Shown here piece after piece: positions 4,018-6,561 of a stretch of 6,561 nt of DNA. The position numbers were made by a program, and so were the translations under genes. How positions within the stretch are numbered: the stretch's first letter is position 1; each line of letters opens with the position of its first letter. The stretch lies in assembly GCA_913050305.1 (NCBI GenBank), contig CAJXAS010000103.1, forward strand, positions 1 to 6,561, given 5' to 3'. A model generated the notes under the pieces. It had not been told where the DNA came from. It did no database searches and saw nothing but the letters and a program-made list of their open reading frames with translations. This DNA is from an uncultured Polaribacter sp. (GTDB lineage Bacteria > Bacteroidota > Bacteroidia > Flavobacteriales > Flavobacteriaceae).

Positions 4018-6561
4018 CTAAAATGTATATTTGATACTTACTGTTAATTGGCTACCTTTCTTATAAGAAAGTACTGTTTCATTAGTTTCTATACTAGTAA
4101 TCAAACTTTTAACTTTCTGAGTTTGTTTAATCTCTGGATTTAATATATTTCTACCTATGAACTTGATCAATAGACTATCTGTTAAGGCTTTGCTAACAAC
4201 AAAATCTAAGGCTACAAATCCTTTTTCTATAATTTCATCGTTATATAAAGCAGCACTGTTTGCAAAATCTTCTGGAGAACCTAATGCAAAAATCTTATCT
4301 GATGAATAGTTACCAGTTAACGTTGCAATAAATTCGTTTTCCTTTTTATTACTATAACTCAAAGTACCATTTGCTATAAAATCTGACGCGCCTTGTAAAC
4401 TAGAAGTTGTGATGTCTTTATATTGAAATTCTTTTAACAAATCTTGCTCTAACCACATTTTAGTTACGTTACCGGTAATATTTAAGATACCTTGATCTTC
4501 ATCATTTTTTAATAAATCTGTTTTTACTTCAAATTCTAAACCATACACATTTGCCTTTTCTCCTATATTTGAGTATATAAAATAACCAGAAGAACCTCTT
4601 GTTTGTGATAAATTAATTGGACTATTAATTTGTTTATAAAAAGCAGCAGCAGAAAAAAGTTGCCCTCTTTTTGGAAATACTTCATATTTTAAATCGAAAT
4701 TATAAATTTCTGATTTCTCCAAATCAGGATTTCCTTTCGTTACACGCCCGGTTGGAGAAACATATTCAAAAGGAGATAACTCTTTAAACTCCGGTAGTGT
4801 TTGTGTAATACTAGAAGCAAAACGTATGTATTTATTTTCTCCTAATTCGTATTTTAAATTTATACTTGGGTATACACTTTCATAAGTTCTGTTTAGAACT
4901 CCAACTCTGCCTACAAAATTAGCAACATCCCAAATTACATTTATTTCATCTCTCTCAAAACGCACTCCTAAATTACCTGATAATTTATTCTCTAATTGAA
5001 AATCAAAATTCACAAAACCAGCAACAATGTCTAATTCTGCTTGGTATCTATCTGCTTCCCTAAGCCTTAAAGTTAAACCATTATTAAAATTAGGATTGTT
5101 AAACGTTGTTGATAATTCGTCTACAGAAGGTGCTATAAAATCTTTTGCTCTAACACCCACAAATAAAGATTTAAACGTTCTTTCTTTTTGTCTGTAATTT
5201 AATCCATAGTTTAAAGCGTAGGGCTTGCTATCATCTTCATCCTTCAATCCAAAAGCCCATTTATTATCAATTAAAGCGTTGTATTCTTTATCCTGAATTT
5301 TCTGGCTAGACTTTCTTTGTTGAAAATCACCTACGTGTGCATATTGTATCTCTGGTGAAACAGTAACTTCTAAAATATTTACTTCATTTCTAATTCTATT
5401 AGGCTCCTCTGCCAAGACAAAATTATACCCTCCAGCCCAATTTAAAGTATTGTTTTCGCTCCACTTATGTTCTCCTAAAAGTTGATTGATAAATAAGGTA
5501 GTTTGTCTAAAATTTTGATCTCTTACAAAGGCACCTATTTCTTGAGGATCTTGATCAAAAACATATCCTAAACCGTTTCTACCTTGCTCATATAAGTTAT
5601 CTACGCCTGTATTTACAAAAAGTGTATTGTATTTAATTTTGTTGGTGTTATTTAACTTTATACCAACATTTACATACCCAGTAGTATTAGAATTTGTAGC
5701 ATATTGCTCTACATCTGTAAACTCTCTATCTAGAACATTGGACCTGTAAGCTCTAAATAATCCTTTTTGATAATCGAAAGTTTTAGCATGAGAACCTGTG
5801 AAAAATACAGTTACACCTTTACCAAATACTTCAAATTTCTTCGCTACAGAAAAAGAAGCATTAAAATTTATGGGTGCAGATAATGTCTCAGTATCCCAAC
5901 CTTGTCTTGTAATTAAATCTTGTAATGCAAATTGTTTTTGATGAAAACCTAAAGCAACATCTGTATTGGTAATTGTTGTTCTAAAGTTATCTGAAAGACC
6001 TGCAACATTTGTATTTGTTCCGCCTGAAAAAGAAATAGAGTATCCTTTTTTAGAGTATTCTTTAGAGTTTACATCTACGTTACCAGAACCTTGATCTGCA
6101 TAGCCATTTGTGCTGTATGTTTTACGAATACCAATGTTCTTTATAATATTGGTAGAAAATAAATTTAAATTGATGTTTTTATTTTCTACGTCATCTGAAG
6201 GAATTGGCAAACCATTCATAGTAGTGGACAGGTAACGATCTCCCAGACCCCTTATATATATACTACCTGAGCCCTCACTTTTAGTAACTCCAGAAATTTT
6301 AGTAGTCGCATTTGCTGCATTGGAAATTCCAGTTTTTGCTAACCTTTGCGCTCCAATACTTTCTATTATTACAGTCGCTTTCTTTTGCGCTAACAAAAGT
6401 GCGTTTACAGATTCTTTACCCAAAGAAGACTTTACAATAATTTCATCTAAAGCAACGCCTTCTTCAGCAGACATTATTTGATTAAGAACTAGTGTTTCTG
6501 ATACTGCAATTGTAATTGTTTTTTCTACTGTTTTATACCCTAAAAAACTAAAAGAAACAAT
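4018..6561 (-). CDS. TonB-dependent outer-membrane receptor, N-terminus cut by window edge
   Basis: The frame is open from the right edge (first full codon 6559-6561) to the TAG at 4018-4020, giving 847 visible residues. The ATG at 6472-6474 is internal: the 29 residues before it (IVSFSFLGYKTVEKTITI..., ending TLVLNQI) are the end of a carboxypeptidase-regulatory-like beta-sandwich domain, which then runs into SAEEGVALDEIIVKSS, the usual LDE[IV]VV-type junction. The plug domain follows (visible residues ~54-166) with IYIRGLGDRYL and NGLPIPSDDVENKNINLNLF. The remainder is a 22-strand-type barrel of alternating polar/aromatic strands with long extracellular loops, ending LTVSIKYTF with the terminal aromatic residue typical of BamA substrates. 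It imports a substrate across the outer membrane using TonB-ExbBD energy. The RGLGDRY plug is the variant I associate with receptors paired with beta-helix lipoproteins, and such a lipoprotein gene follows directly. The substrate is unknown. The missing part is the signal peptide and the start of the N-terminal domain. Confidence 0.92.
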   Translation of the reverse strand: MVSFSFLGYKTVEKTITIAVSETLVLNQIMSAEEGVALDEIIVKSSLGKESVNALLLAQKKATVIIESIGAQRLAKTGISNAANATTKISGVTKSEGSGSIYIRGLGDRYLSTTMNGLPIPSDDVENKNINLNLFSTNIIKNIGIRKTYSTNGYADQGSGNVDVNSKEYSKKGYSISFSGGTNTNVAGLSDNFRTTITNTDVALGFHQKQFALQDLITRQGWDTETLSAPINFNASFSVAKKFEVFGKGVTVFFTGSHAKTFDYQKGLFRAYRSNVLDREFTDVEQYATNSNTTGYVNVGIKLNNTNKIKYNTLFVNTGVDNLYEQGRNGLGYVFDQDPQEIGAFVRDQNFRQTTLFINQLLGEHKWSENNTLNWAGGYNFVLAEEPNRIRNEVNILEVTVSPEIQYAHVGDFQQRKSSQKIQDKEYNALIDNKWAFGLKDEDDSKPYALNYGLNYRQKERTFKSLFVGVRAKDFIAPSVDELSTTFNNPNFNNGLTLRLREADRYQAELDIVAGFVNFDFQLENKLSGNLGVRFERDEINVIWDVANFVGRVGVLNRTYESVYPSINLKYELGENKYIRFASSITQTLPEFKELSPFEYVSPTGRVTKGNPDLEKSEIYNFDLKYEVFPKRGQLFSAAAFYKQINSPINLSQTRGSSGYFIYSNIGEKANVYGLEFEVKTDLLKNDEDQGILNITGNVTKMWLEQDLLKEFQYKDITTSSLQGASDFIANGTLSYSNKKENEFIATLTGNYSSDKIFALGSPEDFANSAALYNDEIIEKGFVALDFVVSKALTDSLLIKFIGRNILNPEIKQTQKVKSLITSIETNETVLSYKKGSQLTVSIKYTF

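Noticed and set aside
6472..6474. ATG as start of the TonB receptor
   Set aside because: The frame continues to the window edge and the upstream 29 residues read as the end of a carboxypeptidase-regulatory-like domain, so this methionine is internal.

Overview
The window looks like a chromosomal segment from a marine-type Flavobacteriaceae bacterium (Bacteroidota; Polaribacter/Tenacibaculum-like). The grounds are the strong A+T bias, A-rich leaders without clear Shine-Dalgarno sites, TAnnTTTG-type -7 promoter elements, Bacteroidota-style lipoproteins with acidic residues after the lipid-bearing cysteine, and a TonB-dependent receptor preceded by a carboxypeptidase-regulatory-like domain. The genus is inferred from sequence style, not from a search.

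Layout, left to right. (1) The last ~104 codons of a plus-strand gene, probably the LolA-like C-terminal part of a secreted M16 (insulinase-family) peptidase, followed by a textbook intrinsic terminator. (2) A minus-strand EamA/DMT-family inner-membrane transporter, convergent with (1). (3) A divergent intergenic region with a perfect 12-bp inverted repeat and a plus-strand -7 element, leading into (4) a small lipoprotein with a heavy-metal-associated (HMA) domain whose metal site is spaced C-x3-C instead of C-x2-C. Just downstream is a possible 17-codon cysteine-containing micro-ORF, then a hairpin terminator that faces both ways. (5) A minus-strand 654-residue lipoprotein made of two tandem ~296-residue copies of a beta-helix-like domain. 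(6) Upstream of it on the same strand, a large TonB-dependent outer-membrane receptor whose N-terminus runs off the right edge.

Genes 5 and 6 probably work together: a TonB-gated outer-membrane channel with a surface lipoprotein encoded directly downstream, similar in layout to SusC/SusD but with a duplicated beta-helix-like protein instead of a SusD fold. The substrate cannot be read from the sequence. This pair, and the internal duplication in particular, is the most interesting content. The HMA lipoprotein and the EamA transporter share a divergent promoter region but show no clear functional link. No RNA genes, insertion sequences, CRISPR arrays or origins were seen.
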